NCBI GenBank assembly: GCA_026745465.1
Contig: JACYXH010000826.1
Span: 38,501 to 102,500 of the forward strand
Direction of reading: 5' to 3'
Origin: Lota lota
Lineage: Eukaryota > Chordata > Actinopteri > Gadiformes > Lotidae
DNA length: 64,000 nucleotides
Position 1 is the stretch's first letter. Each line of letters starts with the position of its first letter. Of this stretch, positions 44,701-63,551 are shown in pieces. The notes under the pieces were generated by a model. The model saw only the letters and a list, made by a program, of their open reading frames with translations, was not told the DNA's origin and did no database searches. A program made the position numbers and the translations under genes.

Positions 44701-47700
44701 TGTTGTGGTGATGATGATCGGTGTTGCATTGAGGTGATGATGATCGGTGTGGCGATGGGGTGATGATGATCGGTATGACCTTGTGGTGATCGGTGTGGTG
44801 TTTTGGTGATTATGATCGGTGTGGCGTTGTGGTGATCGGTGTGGTGGTGTGGTGATGATGATCGATGTGGCGTTGCGGTCATGATGATCGGTGTGGTGAT
44901 CGGTGTGGTGGTGTGGTGATGATGATCGGTGTTGTGGTGATGATGATCGGTGTTGCATTGAGGTGATGATGATCGGTGTGGCGATGGGGTGATGATGATC
45001 GGTATGACCTTGTGGTGATCGGTGTGGTGTTTTGGTGATTATGATCGGTGTGGCGTTGTGGTGATGATCGGTGTAACGTTGTGGTGATCGGTGGGGCGTT
45101 ATGGTGATCGGTGTGGTGATTATGATCAGTGTGGCGTTGTGGTTTTGATGATCGATGTGTCGTTGTGGTGATCGGTGTGGCGGTGAAGTAATGATGATCG
45201 GTGTGGCGTTGTGTTGATCGGTGTGTGAGTGTGGTGATCGGTGTGGTGTTGTCGTTATGATGATCAGTGTGGCGTTGTGGTGATCTGTGTAGCGTTGTTG
45301 CGATCATTATCGGTGTGATGTTGTGGTGATCGGTTTGGCATTGTGGTGATCGGTGTGGCGTTGTGGTTATGATGATGAATGTTGCGTTGTGGTGATCTGT
45401 GTAGTGTTTTGGTGATGATGATCGGTGTAACGTTGTGGTGATCGGTGTGGTGATTACGATCAGTGTGGCATTGTGGTTTTAATGATCGGTGTGGCGTTGT
45501 GGTGATCGGTGCGGCGTTGTGGTGATATATGTGGCGGTGTGGTGATGATGATCGGTGTGGCATTGTGGTGATGATGATCGGTGTGTCGTTGTTTTGATCG
45601 GTGTGGCGGTGTAGTGATCGGTGGGGCGTTGTGATTATGATGATCAGTGTTACGTTGTGGTTATTGTAGTGCCATTGTGGTGATGATGATCGTTGTGGCG
45701 TTGTGGTGATCGGTGTGGCGGTGTGGTTATCGGTGTGGCGTTGTGGTGATGATGATCGGTGTAACGTTGTGGTGATCGGTGTGGCGTTGTGGTGATCGGT
45801 GAATTGATTATGATCAGTGAGGGGTTGTGGTTTTGATGATCAGTGTGTCGTTGTGGTGATCGGTGTGGAGGTGAAGTGATGATGATCGGTGTGGTGTTGT
45901 GGTAATGATGATTGGTGTGGCGGTGTGGTGATGAATATCGGTGTGGTGTTGTGGTGATGATGATTGGTGTGGCGTTGTTGTTATGATGATCGGTGTGGCG
46001 TTGTGGTGATCGGTGTGGTGGTGTGGTGATGATGATCGATGTGGCGTTGCGGTCATGATGATCGGTGTGGTGATCGGTGTGGTGGTGTGGTGATGATGAT
46101 CGGTGTTGTGGTGATGATGATCGATGTTGCATTGAGGTGATGATGATCGGTGTGGCGATGGGGTGATGATGATCGGTATGACCTTATGGTGATCGGTGTG
46201 GCGTTTTGGTGATTATGATCGCTGTGGCGTTGTGGTGATGATGATCGGGTTGGTGTTGTGGTGATGATGATCGGTGTGGCGTTGTGGTGATCGGTGTGGT
46301 GGTGTGGTGATGATGATCGATGTGGCGTCGCGGTCATGATGATCGGTGTGGTGATCGGTGTGGTGGTGTGGTGATGATGATCGGTGTTGTGGTGATGATG
46401 ATCGGTGTTGCATTGAGGTGATGATGATCGGTGTGGCGATGTGGTGATGATGATCGGTATGACCTTGTGGTGATCGGTGTGGCGTTTTGGTGATTACGAT
46501 CGGTGTGGCGTTGTGGTGATGATGATCGGGTTGGTGTTGTGGTGATGATGATCGGTGTGGTGTTGTGGTGATTGGTGTGGCATTGTGGTGATGATGATCG
46601 TTGTGGCGATGTGGTGATGATGATCGTTGTGGCGATGTGGTGATGATGATCGGTGTGGCGTTGTGGTGATCGGTGTGGCGTTGTGGTGATTATGATCGGG
46701 TTGGCGTTGTTGTTATGATGATCGGTGTGGCATTGTTGTGATCGGTGTGGCGGTTTTTTGATGATGATCGGTGTGGCGTTGTGGTGATCGTTGTGGCGGT
46801 TGGGTGATGATGATCTGTGTGGCGTTGTGGTGATGGTGATCGGTGTGGCATTGTGGTGATGATGATTGCTGTGGCGTTGTGGTGATGATGATCGGTGTGG
46901 CGTTGTGGTGAAGATGATCGGTTTGGCGTTGTGGTGATCGGTGTGGTGATGATGATGATCGGTGTGGCGTTGTGGTGATGATGATCGGTGGGGCGTTGTG
47001 GTGATCGGTGTGGTGGTGTGGTGATGATGATTGGTGTGGCGTTGCGGTGATGATGATCAGGTTGGCGGTGTTTTGATGATTACCAAGGTGGCATTGTGGT
47101 GATAGGTGTGAAGGTGTGGTGATAATGATCGGTGTGGCGTTGTGGTTATGATGATCAGTGTGGCTTTGTGGTGATCGTGTGGTGGTGTGGTGATGATGAT
47201 CTGTGTGACGGTGTGGTGATGATGATCGGTGCGGCGTTGTGATGATGATCGGTGTAGCGTTGTGGTGATCGGTGTGGCGGTGTGGTGATGTTGATCGGTG
47301 TGGCGGTGAGGTGATCGTTGTGGCGTTGTGGTTATGATGATCGGTGTGGCATTGTGGTGATCAGTGTTGCGGTGTGGTGAATATGATCGGTGTGGCGTTG
47401 TGGTGATGATGATCGGTGTGGCGTTGTGGTTATCGGTGTAGTGGTGATGATGATCATGTGACTTTGTGGTGTTCGGTGTGACGGTGTGGTGATGATGATC
47501 GGTGTGGCGTTGTGGTGATCGGTGTTGTGGTGTGGTGATGATGATCGGTGTGGCGGTGTGGTGATCAGTGTGGCGTTGTGGTTTTGATGATCGGTGTGGC
47601 ATTGTGGTGATCCGTGTTGCGGTGTGGTGATTATGATTGGTGTGGCGTTGTGGTGATGATGATGGGTGTGACGTTGTGGTTATCGGTGTAGCGGTTTGGT

Positions 47701-48900
47701 GATGATGATCATGTGGCTTTGTGGTGATCATTGTGGCGGTGTGGTGATGATGATCGGTGTGGCGTTCTTGTGATCGGTGTGGTGGTTTGGTGATGATGAT
47801 CGGTGTGGCAGTGTGGTGATGATGATCGGTGTGGTATTGTGGTGATGATGATTGGTGTGGCGTTGTGGTTATTATGATTGTTGTGGCGTTGTGGTGATCA
47901 GTCTGGCGGCGTAGTGATGATGATCGATGTGGAGGTGTGGTGATCGGTGTGGCGGTGTGGCGATGATGATCGGTGTGGCGTTGTGGTGATCAATGTGGCG
48001 GTGTGGGGATGATGATCGGTGTGGCGGTGTTGCGATGATGATCGTTGTGGCGGTGTGGTGATGATCATCAGTGTGGCGATGATTATCGGTGTGGCGATTA
48101 TGATCGGTGTGGCGTTGTGGTGATCGGTGTGGCGGTGTGGTGATGATGATCGGTGTGGCAGTGTGGCGATAATGATCGGTGTGACTTTGTGGTGATCGGT
48201 GGTCCAGTATGGTGATGATGATCGGTGTGGCGGTGTGGCGATGATGATCAGTGTGGCGGTGTGGCGATGATGATTGGTGTGGTGATGATGATCTGTGTGG
48301 CGTTGTGGTGATCGCTGTGGCAGTGTGGTGATGATGATCAGTGTGGCGGTGGGGCGATGCTGATCGGTGTGGCGATGATGATCGGTGTGGCGTTGTGGTG
48401 ATCGGTGTGGCGGTGTGATGATGATCATCGGTGTGGCGGTGTGGTGATGATGATCGGTGTGGCGGTGTGGTGATGATGATCGGTGTGGCAGTGTGGCGAT
48501 AATGATCGGTGTGCCATTGTGGTGATCGGTGTGGCGGTGTGGTGATGAGGATCGGTGTGGCGATGATGATCAGTGTGGTGATCGTTGTGGCGGTATGGCG
48601 ATGATGATCGGTATGGCATTGTGTTGATCAGTGTGGCGGTGTGGTGATGATGATCGGTGTCGCAGTGTGGCGATGATGATCGGTGTGACGGTGTGGCGAT
48701 AATCATTAGTGTGGCGTTGTGGTGATCGGTGTGGCGGTGTGGTGATGATGATCATTGTGGCGATGTGGCGATGACGATCAGTGTGGCTGTGTGGCGATGA
48801 CGGTCGGTGTGGCGGTGTGGCGATGACGATCGGTGTGGCGGTGTGGTGTTGATGATCAGTGTGGCGGTGTGGTGATAATGATCAGTGTGGCGAAGATGAT

Positions 48901-49061
48901 CTGTTTTCTTTTAATTACCTACCTCCCCCCAGCTGCATGTTATCTTCCCTTATGTTATCATGTGAGAGCATCTTGAGCAAGCCCCTCTCCATAAACATTG
49001 GGTCTGTTCTTGACTGCAGACTGTACGTTGTATCCGCCATAAATAATAGGGGATGCCATAG
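48901..49061. repeat. Captured flanking segment, copy 1
   Basis: The 161 bp begin CTGTTTTCTTTTAATTACC and end GGGATGCCATAG. They have no satellite character and match 50,925-51,085, which is continuous with the unique right flank. Copy 2 is at 49,926-50,086. Confidence 0.92.
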
Positions 49062-49925
49062 TTGTGGCGGTGTGGTGATGATCATCAGTGTGGCGATGAT
49101 TATCGGTGTGGCGATTATGATCGGTGTGGCGTTGTGGTGATCGGTGTGGCGGTGTGGTGATGATGATCGGTGTGGCAGTGTGGCGATAATGATCGGTGTG
49201 ACTTTGTGGTGATCGGTGGTGCAGTGTGGTGATGATGATCGGTGTGGCGGTGTGGCGATGATGATCAGTGTGGCGGTGTGGCGATGATGATTGGTGTGGT
49301 GATGATGATCTGTGTGGCGTTGTGGTGATCGCTGTGGCAGTGTGGTGATGATGATCAGTGTGGCGGTGGGGCGATGCTGATCGGTGTGGCAGTGTGGCGA
49401 TGATGATCGGTGTGGCGTTGTGGTGATCGGTGTGGCGGTGTGATGATGATCATCGGTGTGGCGGTGTGGTGATGATGATCGGTGTGGCGGTGTGGTGATG
49501 ATGATCGGTGTGGCAGTGTGGCGATAATGATCGGTGTGCCATTGTGGTGATCGGTGTGGCGGTGTGGTGATGAGGATCGGTGTGGCGATGATGATCAGTG
49601 TGGTGATCGTTGTGGCGGTATGGCGATGATGATCGGTATGGCGTTGTGTTGATCAGTGTGGCGGTGTGGTGATGATGATCGGTGTCGCAGTGTGGCGATG
49701 ATGATCGGTGTGACGGTGTGGCGATAATCATCAGTGTGGCGTTGTGGTGATCGGTGTGGCGGTGTGGTGATGATGATCATTGTGGCGATGTGGCGATGAC
49801 GATCAGTGTGGCTGTGTGGCGATGACGGTCGGTGTGGCGGTGTGGCGATGACGATCGGTGTGGCGGTGTGGTGTTGATGATCAGTGTGGCGGTGTGGTGA
49901 TAATGATCAGTGTGGCGAAGATGAT

Positions 49926-50086
49926 CTGTTTTCTTTTAATTACCTACCTCCCCCCAGCTGCATGTTATCTTCCCTTATGTTATCATGTGAGAGCATCTTG
50001 AGCAAGCCCCTCTCCATAAACATTGGGTCTGTTCTTGACTGCAGACTGTACGTTGTATCCGCCATAAATAATAGGGGATGCCATAG
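49926..50086. repeat. Captured flanking segment, copy 2
   Basis: This is identical or nearly so to 48,901-49,061 and 50,925-51,085, with the same junctions to the satellite on both sides as copy 1. Confidence 0.92.
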
Positions 50087-50924
50087 TTGTGGCGGTGTGG
50101 TGATGATCATCAGTGTGGCGATGATTATCGGTGTGGCGATTATGATCGGTGTGGCGTTGTGGTGATCGGTGTGGCGGTGTGGTGATGATGATCGGTGTGG
50201 CAGTGTGGCGATAATGATCGGTGTGACTTTGTGGTGATCGGTGGTGCAGTGTGGTGATGATGATCGGTGTGGCGGTGTGGCGATGATGATCAGTGTGGCG
50301 GTGTGGCGATGATGATTGGTGTGGTGATGATGATCTGTGTGGCGTTGTGGTGATCGCTGTGGCAGTGTGGTGATGATGATCAGTGTGGCGGTGGGGCGAT
50401 GCTGATCGGTGTGGCAGTGTGGCGATGATGATCGGTGTGGCGTTGTGGTGATCGGTGTGGCGGTGTGATGATGATGATCGGTGTGGCGGTGTGGTGATGA
50501 TGATCGGTGTGGCAGTGTGGCGATAATGATCGGTGTGCCATTGTGGTGATCGGTGTGGCGGTCTGGTGATGAGGATCGGTGTGGCGATGATGATCAGTGT
50601 GGTGATCGTTGTGGCGGTATGGCGATGATGATCGGTATGGCGTTGTGTTGATCAGTGTGGCGGTGTGGTGATGATGATCGGTGTCGCAGTGTGGCGATGA
50701 TGATCGGTGTGACGGTGTGGCGATAATCATCAGTGTGGCGTTGTGGTGATCGGTGTGGCGGTGTGGTGATGATGATCATTGTGGCGATGTGGCGATGACG
50801 ATCAGTGTGGCTGTGTGGCGATGACGGTCGGTGTGGCGGTGTGGCGATGACGATCGGTGTGGCGGTGTGGTGTTGATGATCAGTGTGGCGGTGTGGTGAT
50901 AATGATCAGTGTGGCGAAGATGAT

Positions 50925-51410
50925 CTGTTTTCTTTTAATTACCTACCTCCCCCCAGCTGCATGTTATCTTCCCTTATGTTATCATGTGAGAGCATCTTGA
51001 GCAAGCCCCTCTCCATAAACATTGGGTCTGTTCTTGACTGCAGACTGTACGTTGTATCCGCCATAAATAATAGGGGATGCCATAGATGTTCAGCTACGAC
51101 CGAGTGACCGTAGGTTGCACCCGACATAGTGGCGCCATAAATGTTGAACTGCAACCACGTGTCTGGCCTTAGCTATGCATTGAACCAGTTATAAATGGCG
51201 CCATCTAGTGTTACTTTTTAAATGTTGTTTGTTCGACTCTACAAAAGGGCTTCCGTCCTTTGCTCGGCGCACCATTTCTCGATAACTCTGCCCTGTGTGG
51301 AGTTGCCTTTGAAACTGCGTCTTTTGTATGCTGCAGCATATGAAATAAACTAACTACAGATATCCATTTGTCTTAGCCTTTTAAATCGAGCCAGCCACCA
51401 GTTGTCTAAA
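50925..51410 (+). repeat. Possible solo LTR forming the right border of the satellite
   Basis: After the satellite, this stretch begins (C)TGTTTTC and shows an LTR-like order: a 260-bp U3-like part, a TATAAATGG near 51,191, a CTCTACAAAAGGGCTTCC start-site-like segment, an AATAAAC polyadenylation-type signal near 51,343, and a short U5-like tail. I could not define the 3' end or a target duplication, so the LTR identity is tentative. Its first 161 bp are the segment copied into the satellite repeats. Confidence 0.35.
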
Positions 51411-52500
51411 TTTGCTACGACAGTCGCGTCAAATGTTGCTGCCACAAGGAATTGCAGATGGCATTATCTCCTTTCCTTTCATAAAAGATGGTCCTGTGTA
51501 CCTTATGCTAAAGGAGATAAGAAGGGAAGCATCAAAGCACCTTTCCTTAGCAATTAGATAATTCGACCGGCTCTTACTGTGGTGACCACTTAAATCATTT
51601 CACTCAGTTACTTCCTAAGCAAAAAATACTTTTGACCGCAGCCTCAGAAATGTTCGGCAAACGGTGCGGGTTGTGGCCGTTTAAGGTTTTACAACAAGTT
51701 GTAGCGCCCCCTGTGGTCACAGCAATACTAAACTTATTTGAGACCACCTGACTTGTGTGTATTTAAGGATTAGTCTATTTATCTTTAATAATAAGATATA
51801 AATAACAATGTGGCTTGCTTTGCAACCACACTAATAAAGACAAAAACAAGATAACATTTGAGAGCCAGCTCTCACACCAATAAGATAAAGAGTAACAATA
51901 GTGTGGATTGCTCACTAACAATTTATGTATTGCTTTAAATGTTGTTACTAACCCTATCTGCTCAAACATTATTTACTTAGTTGTTTTACTTATTTTGATC
52001 AAGGTCTTATGTGAAAATGAGACTTCCCAAATTGATCAGATATAATTAAATAAAGATGGTTGAAGGGAGGCTTGAGAGTCATAAGCCGTGTAGCGGCTTA
52101 TGACTCTCATGGTCAATGGTCAAATATGGTCAAATATTAAGATGGCCTTATTTTGGATTATCTCCATTTAAATATGGCTTCTCGTTTCCTGTGAATTCAT
52201 CAACACAAGAACAAAATATGAGAGCTAATGCATAAATACAATGGTATTCCTTGCTTAGTACAGATAAACATTGATGGAAGACCTCCACTGTAATGAAACT
52301 ACATGCACTGCTGCCCCAGCTGGCAGCGTGGAGATAGCGAGAGCAGAGAGATGAACAGCGTTTATTGTAATGATACAACACATGATCCGTGCACCTCCCA
52401 CACTGCCAGTCACTCCCCTGCAATGAGAACCCGATAGCACCAGAAGGCAAATAACAAAGACAAAATGGGTCTTGGTGGGGGAGGGGAGAGGAGGGTAGAG
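51411..52500. other. Unique intergenic stretch, no gene recognised
   Basis: This is AT-rich sequence between the satellite border and the S100 promoter. It contains two inverted repeats: 51,464-51,520 with 11-bp perfect arms, and 52,073-52,109. No open frame resembles a known protein. The GCGCCCCCTGTGGTC segment near 51,703 is of a kind common in fish repeats. Confidence 0.5.
52073..52109. other. Perfect 16-bp inverted repeat (hairpin) with 5-nt loop
   Basis: TGAGAGTCATAAGCCG (52,073-52,088) and its exact reverse complement (52,094-52,109) flank TGTAG. There is no T-run typical of a terminator and no flanking duplication that would mark a transposon end. Confidence 0.9.
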
Positions 52501-52528
52501 GAGCTATGGAAGAAAACGAGTTATGTAA

Positions 52529-52536
52529 TATAAAGG
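52529..52536 (+). promoter_or_regulatory. TATA box of the S100 gene (upstream promoter)
   Basis: TATAAAGG lies 34-41 bp before the ATG at 52,570, so transcription should start around 52,555-52,562 and the 5' UTR would be very short. It is followed by an exon with a good splice donor (CAG|GTATGT at 52,601). Confidence 0.55.
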
Positions 52537-52569
52537 CTGGTGGATCAAAGTTGTTTGCTTGCTGGAAGC

Positions 52570-52600
52570 ATGGGTGTGTTTAAACAGACAAAGAAACCAG
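52570..52600 (+). CDS. S100 gene, putative first coding exon
   Basis: The ATG at 52,570 has A at -3 and G at +4, a strong vertebrate start context. The exon encodes MGVFKQTKKP and ends in phase 1 at a CAG|GTATGT donor. Spliced to the acceptor at 53,783-53,784, the junction codon completes as Ala and the frame runs Ala-Thr-Ala into the classical Met of the S100 domain, giving a 13-residue extension. Most vertebrate S100 genes have a non-coding first exon, so the extension is unusual; it may also be a chance frame in an untranslated exon. Splicing is inferred from sites and phase only. Confidence 0.45.
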
Positions 52601-53182
52601 GTATGTCTGCGTTCGTTGGTGCATCCTTGTGTGAAACATGGTTCTCCACAAAGGTTGACACATAATGCTTTTTTACCTTGTAATGCTCTGCAGTACGCAG
52701 GAGTTATCTCCTTAGCGGTGAAATAACTGTGGTTGCACTAACTGAGGTAATGAGCCTGTGACTCCTACCCTCTACTGTGGGCTTGAATGGAAATCTCCTT
52801 ACTGTATTTTTCCACATAGTTCGTTCTTTCCACATTAAACCAAACTGTAGTCTGAAGAGGCAGGTTCCCCTTCAATAGATATGATGCGTATAGTTTTATG
52901 TAGTATACATTAAGTCCAAGCCTTGCTATTACTATTATTTCCTCTAACTACAGTCATATATTTACAAATACCCTTATTCAGAATGCTCTGGTGTAGGGGT
53001 TTCTTTAACACACACACAAACACAACATAAACAGCAACCTAAAGGCTATCTTCTGAGGTTATTAATATGTGTCAGCAGAACTGAATAACTCAACAGTCAG
53101 ACAAGACATGGCTGGCTGGTTTGGGTGGAGCCTGTGGGGGCATTTCAATGGCATGACTCACAATTGGTATGAGTCTATGTTG

Positions 53183-53320
<138 letters not shown>

Positions 53321-53344
53321 AAGTGGGCGTGTGAGTCTGTCTTT

Positions 53345-53440
53345 AAGAAGAGACTTTTCCCATCAGGTTCACACCATCCAGGACCTCAACGCTAGAAGCT
53401 CTCTCTCTCTCTTCTCGCTTGGTTGATCCTTCACTCAGTG
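53345..53440 (+). other. Possible alternative non-coding first exon of the S100 gene
   Basis: The sequence ends CACTCAGTG|GTAAGT, a near-consensus splice donor at 53,441, and has no ATG in frame with the S100 body. A non-coding exon just upstream of the first coding exon is the usual S100 layout. No TATA box is seen upstream; the 5' limit given is approximate. Confidence 0.3.
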
Positions 53441-53784
53441 GTAAGTACAAAATGAGAAGGCAGCTGTTGTAAGTATAAGTTGACAAGAGGCAGAAGTATG
53501 GACTCATTCATTCTAAATGGATAGAATAACATTGTTAAACATTGACGGCGCAGTGAAAGGGAACTGAATTTGTCAGCTGTTCAGTGAATGTCATATATAG
53601 TTGGGCTACATTAATACAATTATATTCAATATAAATATTCTTTCCCTTTTTAAACTTTCTCAACTGGGTGTGGATGGAGATCCTTGTTTTACTTGTCATA
53701 ACATTGCTTTTGCTTTGAGTTAACCACGGCACTTGCATGCAGAAATGACAATGCTCATCATGGGTTTTCTCTTTCCTAATCCAG

Positions 53785-53933
53785 CTACAGCGATGTCTCA
53801 CCTAGAGCAGTTGATCGTCTCCATGGTGGATGTGTTTGAGGAGTATGCCGGACAGGATGGCAAGAAAAACCAGATTAGTATGGATGAGCTCAAGCAGCTG
53901 ATCGATAATGAAGTGTCCAAGCCTGAGTTCCAG
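53785..53933 (+). CDS. S100 calcium-binding protein, exon with first EF-hand
   Basis: The acceptor is TTTCCTAATCCAG and the donor CAG|GTAAGA. The classical start ATG is at 53,793 (MSHLEQLIVSMVDVFEEYAG). It encodes residues 1-47: the S100-specific amino-terminal helix and the 14-residue pseudo-EF-hand loop (about residues 19-32, ending SMDE). S100 proteins are small dimeric calcium sensors that bind target peptides after a calcium-driven shape change, mostly in the cytosol. With the next exon the protein is 109 residues, or 122 with the upstream exon. The paralogue within the S100 family cannot be named from sequence alone. Confidence 0.9.
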
Positions 53934-54122
53934 GTAAGAGGCTACAAATCCCCACTAAAGCAGTAGACACAGCGACACTACTGCAAATACATTCACAATA
54001 TTAACATGAACTTTCATTCAGTTAGTTGCTGTGACCACATATGTATTTGTACATAAATGATATGTGTGTATTGATGGATGGAGGCACATATCAGGTGCTA
54101 ACTCTTGCTACGTGTCCATCAG

Positions 54123-54311
54123 AAAAAGATCCTTGCAGATGACGTGGCCAAGGCCATGGAGTTTCTGGACAAGAACCATGATGGAGAGGTGAACTTCAAC
54201 GAGTTTTCTAGGTGTGTAGCCACCCTGGCCAGGGGATACTACAAGCAGAAGAAAGGCAAGGGAGGCAAGAAGGGCAAAGGCAAAGAAGAGGACGAACAAG
54301 AGGACGAATAA
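54123..54311 (+). CDS. S100 calcium-binding protein, last exon with second EF-hand and charged tail
   Basis: The acceptor is ACGTGTCCATCAG and splicing is in phase 0 with the previous exon. Residues 48-109: helix, canonical 12-residue EF-hand loop Asp63 to Glu74 (DKNHDGEVNFNE) with all calcium ligands present, helix 4, then a 26-residue tail. The tail has Lys/Gly repeats (KKGKGGKKGKGK) followed by an acidic end (EEDEQEDE) and is longer than in most mammalian S100 proteins. The intron position between the two EF-hands is the one conserved in S100 genes. An ATTAAA near 54,610 could serve as polyadenylation signal. Confidence 0.92.
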   Translation, partial: KKILADDVAKAMEFLDKNHDGEVNFNEFSRCVATLARGYYKQKKGKGGKKGKGKEEDEQEDE

Positions 54312-55799
54312 GAGCACTTTTCAACCTACCTTCATGTGCATTCCAGAATACATATTGTTTATTATGTATAATGCTAGCATATGGGTGTCTATTTACTGTC
54401 TTGGAAAGACAAGAAAATGTTGAGAACAAGATAATAGTTGAAGATTTCTTTAACCCTGCGGAAATTAGTCCTTTGCACACCTCTATAAGCTACTTACAAA
54501 GTGTTTTTGGTGACCAATGTGCAGAAGGTTATATGAAGAGTACCTTGTACTATCTTTGTCTTTGGGGTGGGGGTCATCCTCACTGCATGTGGAGGAGGCA
54601 TTTAAAAGCATTAAATGAAACCAGAATCAAGTCATTAAACATTGATCAGTCACTCAAGCTAGGTATCTGGTATGCACATCTCTGTCAGTAGCTTCTCAAC
54701 CGAAATGTCTTGCCTAAACAAAATCTCACTGACCAATCAAAGGATGTGCCCCTCTGGTTCATAGCTTTGCACACATCATACCGATATCAGATTATTAGTG
54801 TAGTTGCAAAGCAAGCTATTCTATTGAAATCATGTGTCTTATTATTATTATTATTTATTTTTTTATTATTACAGTTCTTCCGCCTCATTTTCGGTAATTA
54901 TGTCCTCCTACAATGTTGCAGGTATAAAAACGTAGCCCATTGCAAATAATTGCAATATATCAGTGCAGTGCGCCATTTCTACGATTTTTTAAATGTGGCA
55001 TACTAGTTTTTAAATTAATTTTAATATAATTATTTAATATGGAAAGTGAATGGGGCAAAAACGATTGTTATTTGCCTCTCCCTAGTTACAAGTCGTTAAT
55101 TAGAGAGTTAGTCAAAATTACCTGTTATAGTACGATGGAGCATTACAATTGGGTGCAGTTGCACTTAGTTGCATCTGCCCTTGATAAGTCTTTGTTAGAA
55201 TTACAATCTTTCGGATAGTTGTAACCTGCCTCTGTAACAGTTAAAATATGCTCAAGTCACAAGATGTAGGCCTATGTTAAAGAAAATAGATAATAAATAT
55301 GTTTATGTTCTAGCCACCAAGTCCAGTTAAGCTATACACATCATTTTAAAAAATAACAAAGCAATGTTTTATTCTCCACACACCCTGCTGTTTCAGAACA
55401 GAATAATGTATTGTTATTCTGCGTTATTGTTATCAAAATGGGTTAAAGCAAATACATCATTGTTTCTGTCCGCCAGGTGGAGCTAGCGTCTCGTAAGTGG
55501 CAAGATCCTTTTATTTTCATGTTTTTCTTACACACAAGTATTTATATCACAAAGCAAGTACACAGATGTGAGTCGGTATGATCCACCTTTTCTTCTGCTA
55601 GTAGGCTACATGTAGGCCTACGCATCATTGTGGAATGTACTGCAGTTTCGAAATAATGCACACAAGATACAAAAGAATGCCAGAGCATGAAAACATTTGA
55701 CACGAATATAGAGCATACTCATAAACAGATCACATACGAAATACTTGTAATTTATGGTAATGCAGTGAAATAAGCTACACCCCGCAACCTCAAGAGGAA
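54312..55799. other. S100 3' UTR and intergenic stretch before snx27
   Basis: This is AT-rich sequence with a short ATT run near 54,840-54,860. No further open frame resembles a protein, and I recognise no transposon. The S100 3' UTR probably extends into the first 300-500 bp. Confidence 0.5.
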
Positions 55800-55975
55800 A
55801 CCTTTAGAACGACGTACCTGGGCGGTCCCAGTCTCATATCATCGGAAGGCATCGGCATTTTCCGCCACATCGCGATCACCTAGCCAAGAGGGTTAGCTTC
55901 CAACGAGCTAATGTTTGGGGTATTTTTTAATCGTTAGCGTTGTATTGGTCGCGAAAGACAGAACTATTGTAGAAA

Positions 55976-63551
<7,576 letters not shown>

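Larger units (their letters stand above)
41857..50924. repeat. GT-rich satellite array, right block (about 9 kb)
   Basis: This is the same unit family as 9,815-31,492 (GATCGGTGTGGCGTTGTGGT with GATGAT spacers), starting abruptly after the LTR element. Duplications of about 1.4-1.5 kb are visible: a GAATTGATTATGATCAGTGA landmark at 44,409 and 45,801, and a TCGGTTTGGCATTG landmark near 43,850 and 45,335. In the rightmost part the units shift towards GTGTGGCGGTGTGGCGATGATGATC. Two inserts of non-satellite DNA (48,901-49,061 and 49,926-50,086) interrupt it. Confidence 0.93.
48048..51085. repeat. 1.0-kb higher-order repeat containing captured flanking DNA, three copies
   Basis: Three head-to-tail copies of about 1,025, 999 and 1,000 bp each consist of about 850 bp of satellite followed by the same 161-bp non-satellite segment. 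The copies are near-identical. In copies one and two the segment is followed again by satellite (TTGTGGCGGTG); in copy three it runs on into the unique flank. Confidence 0.9.

Noticed and set aside
48859..51107. A 93-codon plus-strand frame repeated three times over the captured segment
   Set aside because: It begins in satellite sequence, and its repetition is explained by the 1.0-kb duplication. The composition does not resemble a protein family.
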